Positions 49,479 to 57,959 of a stretch of 64,000 bases of DNA are shown piece after piece; positions within the stretch are counted from its first letter, which is position 1; each line of letters begins with the position of its first letter. This stretch comes from Streptomyces spororaveus (lineage in GTDB: Bacteria > Actinomycetota > Actinomycetes > Streptomycetales > Streptomycetaceae): assembly GCF_016755875.1 (NCBI RefSeq), contig NZ_BNED01000005.1:4230001-4294000 (forward strand). Reading direction: 5' to 3'. Both the position numbers and the translations under genes were made by a program. The notes beneath the pieces are model-generated. The model had not been told where the DNA came from, ran no database searches, and saw only the letters and a list, made by a program, of their open reading frames with translations.

Positions 49479-51305
49479 ATGGGGCACTACAAGTCGAATC
49501 TCCGCGACATCGAGTTCAACCTCTTCGAGGTGCTCGGCCGCGACCAGCAGTACGGCACCGGTCCGTTCGAGGAGATGGACACCGAGACCGCCAAGAGCGT
49601 CCTGTCCGAGCTCGCCCGCCTCGCCGAGAACGAGCTGGCCGCCTCCTTCGAGGACGCCGACCGCAACCCGCCGGTCTTCGACCCGGCCACCAACACCGCG
49701 CCCGTCCCGGCCTCCTTCAAGAAGAGCTACGAAGCCTTCATGGAGTCGGAGTACTGGCGCCTGGGCCTGCCCGAGGAGATCGGCGGCACCACCTCGCCCC
49801 GCTCCCTCATCTGGGCCTACGCGGAGCTGCTGCTCGGCTCGAACCCGGCCATCTGGATGTACTCCTCCGGCCCGGCGTTCGCCGGCATCCTCTTCGAAGA
49901 GGGCAACGAGGCGCAGAAGAAGGTCGCCCAGATAGCCGTCGAGAAGCGCTGGGGCTCCACCATGGTCCTCACCGAGCCGGACGCCGGCTCGGACGTCGGC
50001 GCCGGCCGCACCAAGGCGATCCAGCAGGCGGACGGCTCCTGGCACATCGAGGGCGTGAAGCGCTTCATCACGTCCGGTGAGCACGACATGGAGGAGAACA
50101 TCCTCCACTACGTCCTCGCGCGCCCCGAGGGCCACGGCCCGGGCACCAAGGGCCTGTCCCTCTTCCTCGTCCCGAAGTTCCACTTCGACTGGGAGACCGG
50201 CGAGCTGGGCGAGCGCAACGGCGTCTACGCCACCAACGTCGAGCACAAGATGGGCCTCAAGGCCTCCAACACGTGCGAGATGACCTTCGGCGACCAGCAC
50301 CCCGCCAAGGGCTGGCTGATCGGCGACAAGCACGACGGCATCCGCCAGATGTTCATGATCATCGAGTTCGCGCGCATGATGGTCGGCACGAAGGCCATCG
50401 CCACCCTCTCCACCGGCTACCTGAACGCGCTGGAGTACGCCAAGGAGCGCGTGCAGGGCCCGGACCTGGCGAACTTCATGGACAAGACCGCGCCCAAGGT
50501 CACCATCACGCACCACCCGGACGTGCGCCGCTCGCTCATGACGCAGAAGGCCTACGCCGAGGGCATGCGCGCCCTGGTCCTCTACACGGCCTCCGTGCAG
50601 GACGAGATCCAGGTCAAGCAGGCCGCCGGCCAGGACGCCTCCGCCGAGATCGGCCTGAACGACCTGCTCCTGCCGATCGTGAAGGGCTACGGCTCCGAGA
50701 AGTCTTACGAGCAGCTCGCCCAGTCCCTGCAGACCTTCGGCGGCTCCGGGTACCTGCAGGAGTACCCGATCGAGCAGTACATCCGCGACGCCAAGATCGA
50801 CACCCTCTACGAGGGCACCACGGCCATCCAGGGCCAGGACTTCTTCTTCCGGAAGATCGTCCGCGACCAGGGCGCCTCCCTGAACGTCCTCTCCGAGACG
50901 ATCAAGAAGTTCCTGGCCGAGGCCGTCGGCGGCGAGGAGCTGGCCGGCGCCCGCGACGCGCTCGCCAAGGCCGCCGTCGACCTGGAGGCCATCGTCGGCC
51001 AGATGATCGTCGACCTCACCGCCACCGGCGAGGACGTCAAGAACATCTACAAGGTCGGCCAGAACACCACCCGCCTGCTGATGGCCTCGGGTGACGTGGT
51101 CGTCGGTTACCTGCTGCTCAAGGGCGCCGCCGTGGCCGCCGAGAAGCTCGCGACCGCCGCCCCCAAGGACGTCGCCTTCTACACCGGCAAGATCGCCGCC
51201 GCGAAGTTCTTCGCGTCCCAGGTCCTGCCGAACGTCTCGGTCGCCCGCGCGCTGGCCGAGACCGTCGACAACTCCCTCATGGAGCTCGACGAGGCCGCCT
51301 TCTAA
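49479..51305 (+). CDS. acyl-CoA dehydrogenase (long form)
   Basis: A 608-residue FAD enzyme of the long actinobacterial type. It has the N-terminal extension [20 protein letters not shown]. The FAD motif [18 protein letters not shown] and SGEHDMEEN follow, and the central region has [14 protein letters not shown]. The active-site region is [22 protein letters not shown] with the catalytic Glu. A C-terminal DUF4331/ACDH_C-type helical domain comes after residue 480. It oxidises acyl-CoA in beta-oxidation with ETF as acceptor. Start ATG 49479 with CGGAG upstream; the upstream operators indicate TetR control. Confidence 0.93.
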   Translation: MGHYKSNLRDIEFNLFEVLGRDQQYGTGPFEEMDTETAKSVLSELARLAENELAASFEDADRNPPVFDPATNTAPVPASFKKSYEAFMESEYWRLGLPEEIGGTTSPRSLIWAYAELLLGSNPAIWMYSSGPAFAGILFEEGNEAQKKVAQIAVEKRWGSTMVLTEPDAGSDVGAGRTKAIQQADGSWHIEGVKRFITSGEHDMEENILHYVLARPEGHGPGTKGLSLFLVPKFHFDWETGELGERNGVYATNVEHKMGLKASNTCEMTFGDQHPAKGWLIGDKHDGIRQMFMIIEFARMMVGTKAIATLSTGYLNALEYAKERVQGPDLANFMDKTAPKVTITHHPDVRRSLMTQKAYAEGMRALVLYTASVQDEIQVKQAAGQDASAEIGLNDLLLPIVKGYGSEKSYEQLAQSLQTFGGSGYLQEYPIEQYIRDAKIDTLYEGTTAIQGQDFFFRKIVRDQGASLNVLSETIKKFLAEAVGGEELAGARDALAKAAVDLEAIVGQMIVDLTATGEDVKNIYKVGQNTTRLLMASGDVVVGYLLLKGAAVAAEKLATAAPKDVAFYTGKIAAAKFFASQVLPNVSVARALAETVDNSLMELDEAAF

Positions 51306-51342
51306 GCAGGCGCCCCCACCGCGCCACCGCCGCGCACACGCA

Positions 51343-51382
51343 CCAGCGGCCGGGCTCCCCCGCACAGGGGCCCGGCCGCTGG
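51343..51382 (+). terminator. terminator after the acyl-CoA dehydrogenase
   Basis: CCAGCGGCCGGGC (51343-51355) pairs with GCCCGGCCGCTGG (51370-51382), 13 bp, with further pairing into the loop. Confidence 0.78.
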
Positions 51383-51454
51383 CGCGTATCCGGCCCCAGG
51401 CCCCTGTCCTGCGGCTTTCCCCCGATGTCAGTCGTTCATGGGACGCTCGTACAC

Positions 51455-52183
51455 ATGAGTCCACAGGATCAGCACGGCAGCAGGGGGTACTCCGTCCCCA
51501 CCGGGCGTCCGTACGCCCTCAAGGAGCTGCAGGCGAGCCTGGGCAGCCTCGGCGACCACCTGCGCGAGCTGTACGACGGCGCGCACCCCGCCGAGTACGA
51601 CACCATCGCCGACGCGCTGTACGTGGCCTTCCAGACGGCCACCGGACTGGCTCCCGCCAAGAGCTACACCGGCTGCCCCGAACACCCCAACGGCGCCCTC
51701 GACCCCGAGGCACCCGACGGCTGGGGCCGCTGCCTCATCTGCAACGACCGCCGCCGCCTCGGACAGCGCCGGCACGGCGGCCCGGCCGCCGCCCCCGCCG
51801 CAGAGCAGCGCCGCCTGGGATACCCCGTACCGGACCCCCCGTACACGCTCCAGCGCCTGCGCACCTATGTGCGCGCCGTCGAGGACCAGCGGTTCCACCT
51901 CGGCCTGTCCTCACCCGCCGAGGACTTCGTCCGCATCGCCGACGACCTGCACCGCGCCTTCATCGTCGCCCGCGAACTCTCCCGGCCGCGCAACGCGTCG
52001 GGATGCGCCGAACATCCCGGCGCGCCGATCGACCCCGACGCGCCCCCCGGTGAGGCCTGTATCTTCTGCGCCGGACGCAAGAGACGCGCGCAGCGCTCCC
52101 CGCAGACCCCGGAGATGCTCCCGCGCATCCGCCGGGGCGAGCGCAGGCAGTTGCAGCGCCGCTTCGAGCGGCCGCCGGGCTGA
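51455..52183 (+). CDS. protein with duplicated zinc-motif domain
   Basis: A 242-residue protein made of two copies of one domain. Each has a helical part (YALKELQASLGSLGDHLREL / YTLQRLRTYVRAVEDQRFHL) and a metal-like motif C-x2-H ... C-x2-C: GCPEHPNGALDPEAPDGWGR then CLIC in the first, GCAEHPGAPIDPDAPPGEAC then IFC in the second. The spacing between pairs is about 16 residues. A basic tail follows each (CNDRRRLGQRRH, CAGRKRRAQRS). No known family is recognised; zinc- and nucleic-acid-binding is inferred. ATG 51455 is chosen; an ATG at 51425 is also open. Confidence 0.7.
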   Translation: MSPQDQHGSRGYSVPTGRPYALKELQASLGSLGDHLRELYDGAHPAEYDTIADALYVAFQTATGLAPAKSYTGCPEHPNGALDPEAPDGWGRCLICNDRRRLGQRRHGGPAAAPAAEQRRLGYPVPDPPYTLQRLRTYVRAVEDQRFHLGLSSPAEDFVRIADDLHRAFIVARELSRPRNASGCAEHPGAPIDPDAPPGEACIFCAGRKRRAQRSPQTPEMLPRIRRGERRQLQRRFERPPG

Positions 52184-52283
52184 AACCGACGGGACCGCAG
52201 ATCACCCAGCCTGCGGACCCCGACCTCCGGCCATCCCTCGCAGTCCGGCCATGGCGAACACGACCGTCACTAAGGTGAACCAC

Positions 52284-53576
52284 ATGAGCTCTCCCGCCCG
52301 CTTCGACCGCGGCCACACCGACGATCTGATGACCTTCCTGACGGCCAGTCCGTCGCCCTACCACGCCGTCGCCAACGCGGCGGAGCGGCTGGAGAAGGCG
52401 GGATTCAGGCAGTTGTCGGAGACGGACGCCTGGGATGCGGGCACCGGGGGCAAGTTCGTGCTCCGCGGTGGTGCGCTCATCGCCTGGTTCGTCCCCGAAG
52501 GCGCGGCCGCGCACACCCCGTTCCGGATCGTCGGCGCGCACACCGACTCCCCGAACCTGCGGGTCAAGCCGCTGCCGGACACGGGCTCCCAGGGCTGGCG
52601 GCAGATCGCCGTCGAGATCTACGGCGGCACCCTGCTCAACACCTGGCTGGACCGCGACCTGGGCCTGGCCGGACGGCTGACCCTGCGCGACGGCACCGAG
52701 CGCCTGGTGAACGTGGACCGCGCCCTGCTGCGCGTGCCCCAACTCGCCGTGCACCTGGACCGGTCGGTGAACAGCGACGGCCTCAAGCTCGACAAGCAGC
52801 GGCACATGCAGCCGATCTGGGGTCTGGGCGAAGCGCACGAGGGCGACCTGATCGCCTTCCTGGAGGAGGAAGAGGGCCTGGATCAGGGGTCGGTGGCCGG
52901 CTGGGACCTGATGGTCCACTCCATCGAGCCGCCCTCGTACCTGGGCCGCGACCGCGAGCTGGTGGCCGGACCACGGATGGACAACCTGCTGTCGGTGCAC
53001 GCGGGCGTCGCGGCGCTGGCCGCGGTCTCCACCGCCGGCAAGCTCGACCACATCCCGGTGCTGGCCGCCTTCGACCACGAGGAGAACGGCTCGCAGTCCG
53101 ACACGGGCGCCGACGGCCCGCTCCTGGGCAACGTGCTGGAACGTTCAGTCTTCGCCCGCGGCGGCTCGTACGAGGACCGTGCGCGGGCCTTCGCGGGCAC
53201 CATCTGCCTGTCCTCGGACACCGGGCACGCCGTGCACCCCAACTACGGTGAGCGGCACGACCCGACGCACCACCCGCGCGCCAACGGCGGACCGATCCTG
53301 AAGGTCAACGTCAACCAGCGGTACGCGACGGACGGCAGCGGGCGCGCGGTGTTCGCCGCCGCGTGCGAGCGGGCCGGCGTGCCCTGGCAGAACTTCGTCT
53401 CCAACAACTCGATGCCGTGCGGCACCACGATCGGCCCGATCACCGCCGCCCGCCACGGCATCCAGACCGTGGACATCGGCGTCGCGATCCTCTCGATGCA
53501 CAGCGCCCGCGAACTGTGCGGCGCGGACGACCCGTACCTCCTCGCCAACGCCCTGGTGGCCTTCCTGGAGGGCTGA
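52284..53576 (+). CDS. M18 family aminopeptidase
   Basis: A 430-residue dizinc aminopeptidase of full length. Metal and catalytic motifs are visible: IVGAHTDSPNLRVKP (His/Asp), MDNLLSVHAG (bridging Asp), AAFDHEENGSQS (Glu pair) and SSDTGHAVHPNYGERHDPTHHP, plus the C-terminal MHSARELCGADD with the last His. M18 enzymes remove acidic or hydrophobic N-terminal residues in the cytoplasm as large tetrahedral complexes. Start ATG 52284 with AAGGTG upstream. Confidence 0.94.
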   Translation: MSSPARFDRGHTDDLMTFLTASPSPYHAVANAAERLEKAGFRQLSETDAWDAGTGGKFVLRGGALIAWFVPEGAAAHTPFRIVGAHTDSPNLRVKPLPDTGSQGWRQIAVEIYGGTLLNTWLDRDLGLAGRLTLRDGTERLVNVDRALLRVPQLAVHLDRSVNSDGLKLDKQRHMQPIWGLGEAHEGDLIAFLEEEEGLDQGSVAGWDLMVHSIEPPSYLGRDRELVAGPRMDNLLSVHAGVAALAAVSTAGKLDHIPVLAAFDHEENGSQSDTGADGPLLGNVLERSVFARGGSYEDRARAFAGTICLSSDTGHAVHPNYGERHDPTHHPRANGGPILKVNVNQRYATDGSGRAVFAAACERAGVPWQNFVSNNSMPCGTTIGPITAARHGIQTVDIGVAILSMHSARELCGADDPYLLANALVAFLEG

Positions 53577-53591
53577 GCCCCCAGGAAGGCC
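53558..53591. terminator. terminator containing the M18 stop codon in its loop
   Basis: GGCCTTCCTGG (53558-53568) pairs with CCAGGAAGGCC (53581-53591). An inner GGGC/GCCC stem continues it, and the TGA stop codon forms the loop; A53569 is bulged. It separates the aminopeptidase from the convergent thioredoxin gene. Confidence 0.78.
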
Positions 53592-53599
53592 GGTGCCGG

Positions 53600-55444
53600 C
53601 TACCCCTCGGCGTCCATCCCCGCAAGGACGAGGGGCAGCCGGGAAGCGCCCTCGGCGGTGACGCGGACGGGCACGCCCCAGTCCTGCTGGTGGACGTGGC
53701 AGGCCGGGTACTCGTTGGCGGGGTCGTCGTCGCAGGACGCCGCCATCGCCGAGACGTGCAGGACGCCCTCGGTGACGTCCGGGTTCAGCACGAGATCCCG
53801 GAACAGGTCCGTCCCGGCGCCCTCGCCGTCCGCCAGCAGCCCGGGCGGGGTCGAGGAGACGAGCAGCCGGGTGGAGGGCCCGTAACGGGTGTCGAGCTTC
53901 TGCCCGGTCGGGGCCTGGAAGACCACGTCGAGGCGGAGCGTGCCGGCCGCCACCTCGGTGGCGGCCCGCTGCGTCCGGTGGGCCACCGCGTCCACGCGGA
54001 CCGCCTCCTCCGGGAGGCGCAGCCGGGTCAGCCGGTGCCGGGCCGACTCGACGACCACGATGTCCTCGCCGACCAGCACGGCGTCGCTGGGCTCGCGCAG
54101 GTCGGTCGCGAGGGTCGAGACCTGACCGGTGGCGGGGTCGTAGCGGCGCAGCGCGTGGTTGTACGTGTCGCTCACCGCGACCGAGCCGTCGGGCAGGGCG
54201 GTCACCCCCAGCGGGTGCTGGAGCAGCGCCTGGGCGGCGTCCCCGTCCCGGTGCCCGAAGTCGAACAGCCCGGTGCCGACGGCCGACTTGACGACGTACC
54301 CGTCCTCTCCGGCCTCCACGTACCGCAGGGCGCTGGTCTCGGAGTCGGCGATCCACAACCGGTCCCCGGCCGCCGCGAGCCCCGAGGGCTGGGCGAACCA
54401 GGCCTCGGCGGCCGGACCGTCGAGCAGCCCCTCGTTGGTCGTACCGGCCGCGACCTCGACCGTCCCGGCCTCCGGGTCCCAGGTCCACAGCTGGTGCACA
54501 CCGGCCATGGCGATCCAGACCCGGCCCTGCCACCAGGCCACGTCCCACGGCGAGGACAGGTCCACCTCAAGCGCCGGCCCGGAGGTCGGCGAACCCTGCC
54601 ACCACTGCCGGCCGGTCCCGGCGACGGTCTCCACGTGCCCGGTGGCCGGGTCGTAGACGCGCAGCGCGTGGTTGACGGTGTCGGCGACGACGACCCTGCC
54701 GTCGGGCAGCAGTGCCAGTCCCTGCGGCTCGCTGAAACTGTCCCCGGCGAAGCCGCGCTCGCCGCTGCCGACGCGGCGTACGACGCTCTCGCCGTCGGCG
54801 GCCAGCTCCACGAGCTGGTGCCGGGTGGAGTCGGAGACCAGCAGGTTCCCGGACGGCAGGAGCAGCGCCTTCCCGGGAAACCGCAGGGCGCCGGCCACGG
54901 GCTCGGGCGCCACGTACGGTCCGTCGCCGCGCCGCAGCGTGCCCTTGGCCTCGTGCTCGGCCTCCAGCTCCTCGACCAGGCGGGCGATGGCGTGCGCGTG
55001 CCCCTCGCCGGCGTGCTGGGCGACGATGTACCCCTCGGGGTCGATCACGACGAGCGTGGGCCAGGCGCGTACGGCGTACTGCTTCCAGGTCGCGAGCTCG
55101 GGATCGTCCAGCACCGGGTGGTGCACCTGGTAGCGCTCGACGGCATCGACGACGGCGGCGTGCTCGGCCTCGTGCACGAACTTCGGGGAGTGCACACCGA
55201 TGATCACGACGGTGTCGCGGTGCTTCTCCTCCAGCTCGCGCAGCTCGTCCAGGACGTGCAGGCAGTTGATGCAGCAGAAGGTCCAAAAATCTACAACAAC
55301 GCACTTGCCTCGCAGGTCGGCGAGGGTGAGTTCCTTGCCACCCGTATTCAACCAGCCACCCTTGCCGATCAGCTCGGGGGCACGGACACGGGCACGTCGT
55401 CGGGGCGCGGGCGCGGGGGTGGGCACCGGGGCGGCATCGTTCAT
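53600..55444 (-). CDS. thioredoxin-like/NHL-repeat protein (target of the integrase island)
   Basis: A 614-residue protein. Residues about 23-160 are a TlpA-like thioredoxin fold with FWTFCCINCLHVLDELRELEE (Cys57, Cys58, Cys61) and the cis-Pro context AWPTLVVIDPEG. Residues about 190-510 contain NHL repeats (LLPSGNLLVSDSTRHQLVEL, GLALLPDGRVVVADTVNHALRVYDP and further copies). The first 53 codons differ from the rest: at 55285-55310 the codons for CVVVDF are AT-rich. This is where the island at 55292-57809 ends, so the 5' end appears to come from the island. A second 5' copy is at 57805-57959. Presumed thiol oxidoreductase. Confidence 0.93.
   Translation of the reverse strand: MNDAAPVPTPAPAPRRRARVRAPELIGKGGWLNTGGKELTLADLRGKCVVVDFWTFCCINCLHVLDELRELEEKHRDTVVIIGVHSPKFVHEAEHAAVVDAVERYQVHHPVLDDPELATWKQYAVRAWPTLVVIDPEGYIVAQHAGEGHAHAIARLVEELEAEHEAKGTLRRGDGPYVAPEPVAGALRFPGKALLLPSGNLLVSDSTRHQLVELAADGESVVRRVGSGERGFAGDSFSEPQGLALLPDGRVVVADTVNHALRVYDPATGHVETVAGTGRQWWQGSPTSGPALEVDLSSPWDVAWWQGRVWIAMAGVHQLWTWDPEAGTVEVAAGTTNEGLLDGPAAEAWFAQPSGLAAAGDRLWIADSETSALRYVEAGEDGYVVKSAVGTGLFDFGHRDGDAAQALLQHPLGVTALPDGSVAVSDTYNHALRRYDPATGQVSTLATDLREPSDAVLVGEDIVVVESARHRLTRLRLPEEAVRVDAVAHRTQRAATEVAAGTLRLDVVFQAPTGQKLDTRYGPSTRLLVSSTPPGLLADGEGAGTDLFRDLVLNPDVTEGVLHVSAMAASCDDDPANEYPACHVHQQDWGVPVRVTAEGASRLPLVLAGMDAEG
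55287..55291. other. left crossover core of the integrase island
   Basis: AAATC on the + strand (GATTT on the coding strand), in the codons for Asp52-Phe53 of the thioredoxin/NHL gene. The same 5 bp occurs at the other boundary, 57805-57809. To the left the sequence is ordinary host coding DNA; to the right it is AT-rich, then a diverged copy of the gene's 5' end. Confidence 0.6.
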
Positions 55445-55519
55445 GCTTCAAGCTTGCCATCCGCGCATGAACGCCCGGTCACACCCGTACAAAGCGCCTG
55501 CTCAGGGCATGCGCTCCAC

Positions 55520-55730
55520 CACAGCGACTTCCGAGACTCCCGGAGGAAGGCCATGTGCCCGGTCCGGCCGGTGTGCTGAATGCACATGTCGGTCCACACC
55601 CCCGCGCTGCCGGTCGGTGCGGAGATTCACTGGCAGTCCGGGTTCAGACAGCGCGCGGTTGCCGTGGTCTCCGCCGACAGGTGGCGGTGTATGACGTAGG
55701 TCACGTACCTGAGCACCGCGCGTACGCTCA
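55520..55730 (-). pseudogene. decayed small actinobacterial gene (DUF7848-like)
   Basis: One minus-strand frame reads VLRYVTYVIHRHLSAETTA then ARCLNPDCQ, an in-frame TGA, and then GVWTDMCIQHTGRTGHMAFL. The pattern, a strand-rich N-terminus, a CxxxxC pair and a C..HTGRTGH ending, is that of a small Streptomyces family often found near XRE/DUF397 genes. The internal stop and lack of a good start mark it as a pseudogene. The family name is from memory and uncertain. Confidence 0.45.
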
Positions 55731-56073
55731 AGCCCGGCGCCCGGGCTGCGGATGGTTGCGCAGCTCCACGTTGCAGTCGCTGACCTTCGAAGCGTCGCCC
55801 GAGCCCGCTCCCGGTGTCGCGGCGGTTGCATCAGCGTGCACGAGCCTCACCCCCTGCGACCGACGGGCGCAAGAGGGCCGTCAGACGGGGCCGTTGGGAG
55901 GTGTTCAACTCGCTGCAGAGGGCGTTGACGGGGGCATTCTCACCCTCTGTGGCATGGATTCTGCGAGGTCAGTGCCGTGTGGCTGCCCAAAAACGAAGCG
56001 GCAGCCAGGGCGCGCTTTCCGGCCTGGGGCCGGGGCAGCCGCGAAGGATCCGCCTGAACTTTAAACCTCTCTC

Positions 56074-56178
56074 GTGACGAAGTGACGGAATGACGATTAC
56101 TTCCATTCCACCCATAGAAACAACAACACCCCTAATAAGAGGTAACCGGGCGAGAGCGTCATTCCGTCACTTCGTCAC
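56074..56178. repeat. 22-bp inverted repeat with AT-rich spacer
   Basis: GTGACGAAGTGACGGAATGA plus CG (56074-56095) is repeated perfectly in inverted orientation at 56157-56178, separated by 61 bases with runs such as AGAAACAACAACACCCC. Each arm contains short TGACG repeats at 8-9 bp spacing, like iterons. It ends 29 bases from the integrase stop codon. Confidence 0.8.
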
Positions 56179-56207
56179 TCCTCTCCGCTGCGCGCTTGCC
56201 GTGGTGC

Positions 56208-57758
56208 TCAGGTAGGAGTGTCGGTTCCCGCCAGCTCTGCCCAATGGATCTGAATGCGTTGCTCGGGGATGATGCGCTGCCCGCGCACTCCCTTGCTCAC
56301 CTCAACGCGATCTATGGCGAGCGACAGCCTTTCGCGCCGGTCTTCGTTCGTCGCGTCCGTCCATGCCTCGCGCAGGGTGACGCCATCGAGCATCGGAGAC
56401 ACGTCCACGGACGGCATGGGGAGCCTGTGGAGATCACCACGAAGGCCGTCGATGCGTCCCCTCAGCCGTCCTGAAAGCCGGTTGTAACGCTCCACGGCTG
56501 CGGCGCCGCTGAACTCACCACGCACATAGCGCGCATCCTCCAGATCAGCCAAGCGGGCTTCCTCGTCCTGGATCTCCGCGGTGAGCGCATCACGTTTCGC
56601 GAAGGTCTCCGGGTCCACACGGTGCACCCAGCGATCTGCGATCGCGACGAGCAGCGGGTCGTCCGGTTCGAGCGCCGGGAGCTTGGTGAGGAACTGTTCT
56701 GTCACGTACTGGTCCACCGCCTGAGCCAACGCTGAGGCTCCGATGCACTGGTTGCCCGCGCGTCGGGCCATGCACTGATAGCTCCCGCCCACACGGTGCA
56801 TCCGGCGACCGCAGCCGGGAACCGCACAGAAGACGAGTCCCGTGAGCAGGGCCGTCCCCTCGGGTTTCGGCCGCCGCTTTCCTGCGTGCATGAACGTCCT
56901 GGATTCCAGGGTGCGGATGATCTGCTCACGCTCTCCGACCGTGATGATCCCCTCGCCGATCTCGACGGTGTCCAGCGTCTTGGGATCGCGGTACGGGAAG
57001 ACCCTGCCCGTGTACTTCCGCTCGCCGTCATCCGTCTCGACCCTCTCGGTCTCCGGCATCAGGCCGGCGAACGATGGAGAACGCAGGAGCTGCATAATGC
57101 TGGCCGCGTTCCACTGCCCGCCCCGGGGAGAGAGGATCTCGTACTCGTTGAGGAGTCGGGCGATCTTGGCCAACGATGTTCCAGCCAGCGCTTCATCCGC
57201 GATCAGGCGGGCGTGGACGGCGTGCTCAGGGTCGTGGACGAGCTTCTTGGTCATCGGGTCGATGAGCAGCCCGTACGGAGGCTGTCCGCCGATCCACTGC
57301 CCCTTGCTTCGGAGGTAGCGCTTCGCGTGCCCGACGCGCGTGCCGAGATTCTTCGACTCGCACCGGGCGAGCTCAGCGAGCATCGAGACGACCATGCGCG
57401 CCGAGTCGTTCGAGGTGTCGAGGCCGTCCACGACTGAGACCAGACGGCCGCCGGCCTTCTCGATGTCGTCCAGTACTTTGCCCACCTGGCCGATGCCCTT
57501 GCGGGACAGGCGGTCCAGTTTCCAGACGATCAGTGTGCCGACGACGCCCGCCGTGACGGACGCCAGCGCGGCGTCGAAGCCCTTGCGCTCAACGGTCTTG
57601 TAGCCGGAGCGCCCTCTGTCTATGTGGACCTTGCGGACGGTCAGTCCGTTGCGCTCGGCCCAGGCACGGCAGTCGGCTTCCTGCCGTTCGATTGCGGTCT
57701 TGCCGTCCCGGTCGAGGGACAGGCGGAGGTACAGGTCACAGACCGTGTCTTGGTGCAC
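56208..57758 (-). CDS. large serine recombinase (site-specific integrase)
   Basis: A 516-residue integrase if started at GTG 57758. The catalytic domain has YLRLSLD (nucleophile Ser in RLS) with QEADCRAWAERNG, and later VWKLDRLSRKG. The recombinase domain (about 165-290) has GGQPPYGL and SPRGGQWNAASIMQLLRSPSFAGLM. A zinc ribbon (about 328-360) reads FCAVPGCGRRMHRV then QCMARRAGNQC, and a coiled coil follows. It is full length and looks intact. The frame is also open upstream through the crossover into the duplicated 5' end of the thioredoxin gene, so a fusion starting at 57959 is possible. No excision factor is recognisable. Confidence 0.9.
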   Translation of the reverse strand: MHQDTVCDLYLRLSLDRDGKTAIERQEADCRAWAERNGLTVRKVHIDRGRSGYKTVERKGFDAALASVTAGVVGTLIVWKLDRLSRKGIGQVGKVLDDIEKAGGRLVSVVDGLDTSNDSARMVVSMLAELARCESKNLGTRVGHAKRYLRSKGQWIGGQPPYGLLIDPMTKKLVHDPEHAVHARLIADEALAGTSLAKIARLLNEYEILSPRGGQWNAASIMQLLRSPSFAGLMPETERVETDDGERKYTGRVFPYRDPKTLDTVEIGEGIITVGEREQIIRTLESRTFMHAGKRRPKPEGTALLTGLVFCAVPGCGRRMHRVGGSYQCMARRAGNQCIGASALAQAVDQYVTEQFLTKLPALEPDDPLLVAIADRWVHRVDPETFAKRDALTAEIQDEEARLADLEDARYVRGEFSGAAAVERYNRLSGRLRGRIDGLRGDLHRLPMPSVDVSPMLDGVTLREAWTDATNEDRRERLSLAIDRVEVSKGVRGQRIIPEQRIQIHWAELAGTDTPT

Positions 57759-57959
57759 ACACTCAGTGTGGCTACGAGTTCGGTGCTCTGTTGTCCATTT
57801 TAAGAAATCGAGGATCGCAATGCGTCCTCGCAGGTCGGCGAGGCTCAGGTCCTTCCCGCCGGTGTTCAGCCAGCCGCCCTTGCCGATCAGCTCGGGGGCA
57901 CGAACACGGGCACGGCAGGGCGCGGGGGTGGGCGCCGGGGAGGCGTCCGGGATGACCAC
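57759..57959 (-). pseudogene. duplicated 5' end of the thioredoxin/NHL gene, fused in frame to the integrase
   Basis: Codons from GTG 57959 encode RARVRAPELIGKGGWLNTGG and then KDLSLADLRGRIAILDF, clearly the N-terminus of the thioredoxin/NHL protein. Similarity stops at GATTTC (57809-57804). RGRIAILDF agrees with what I remember of the usual Streptomyces version, while the intact gene has RGKCVVVDF, so this copy is probably the original host 5' end. After the crossover, 15 codons of island sequence (LKWTTEHRTRS and on) continue in frame to the integrase. Its start region overlaps the start of the divergent Uma2 gene. Confidence 0.75.
57805..57809. other. right crossover core of the integrase island
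   Basis: AAATC on the + strand (GATTT on the coding strand), identical to 55287-55291. Leftward the sequence turns AT-rich (TTTTAAG) and leads into the integrase gene about 47 bp away, the usual distance between attP and a serine integrase start. Confidence 0.6.

Larger units (their letters stand above)
55445..56207. other. 763-bp non-coding part of the island
   Basis: No intact gene is supported. It includes the upstream region of the restored thioredoxin gene, a decayed small gene (55520-55730), a short hairpin GGCTGCC/GGCAGCC (55981-55987 with 56000-56006), and the long inverted repeat at 56074-56178 with an AT-rich centre just downstream of the integrase. Confidence 0.6.
55292..57804. 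mobile_element. integrase-only island inserted in the thioredoxin/NHL gene
   Basis: About 2.5 kb between two copies of the gene's 5' end. From left to right it holds the replacement 5' end (about 51 codons, 55292-55444), about 760 bp of mostly non-coding DNA with a small decayed gene, a 22-bp inverted repeat, and one large serine recombinase gene whose 5' end points to the right boundary. No replication, transfer, capsid or resistance gene is present. Insertion lies just before the CCxxC motif. It is either a minimal target-repairing element or the remains of a larger one; the alternative is a partial tandem duplication followed by insertion. Confidence 0.65.

Noticed and set aside
55555..56077. 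Short + strand frames in the integrase island
   Set aside because: They overlap the decayed minus-strand gene or lack ribosome sites and bias. No recognisable product.
56208..57959. A natural thioredoxin-recombinase fusion enzyme
   Set aside because: The thioredoxin part stops before the CCxxC motif and matches the neighbouring gene's first codons. It is better explained by integration than by a functional fusion.
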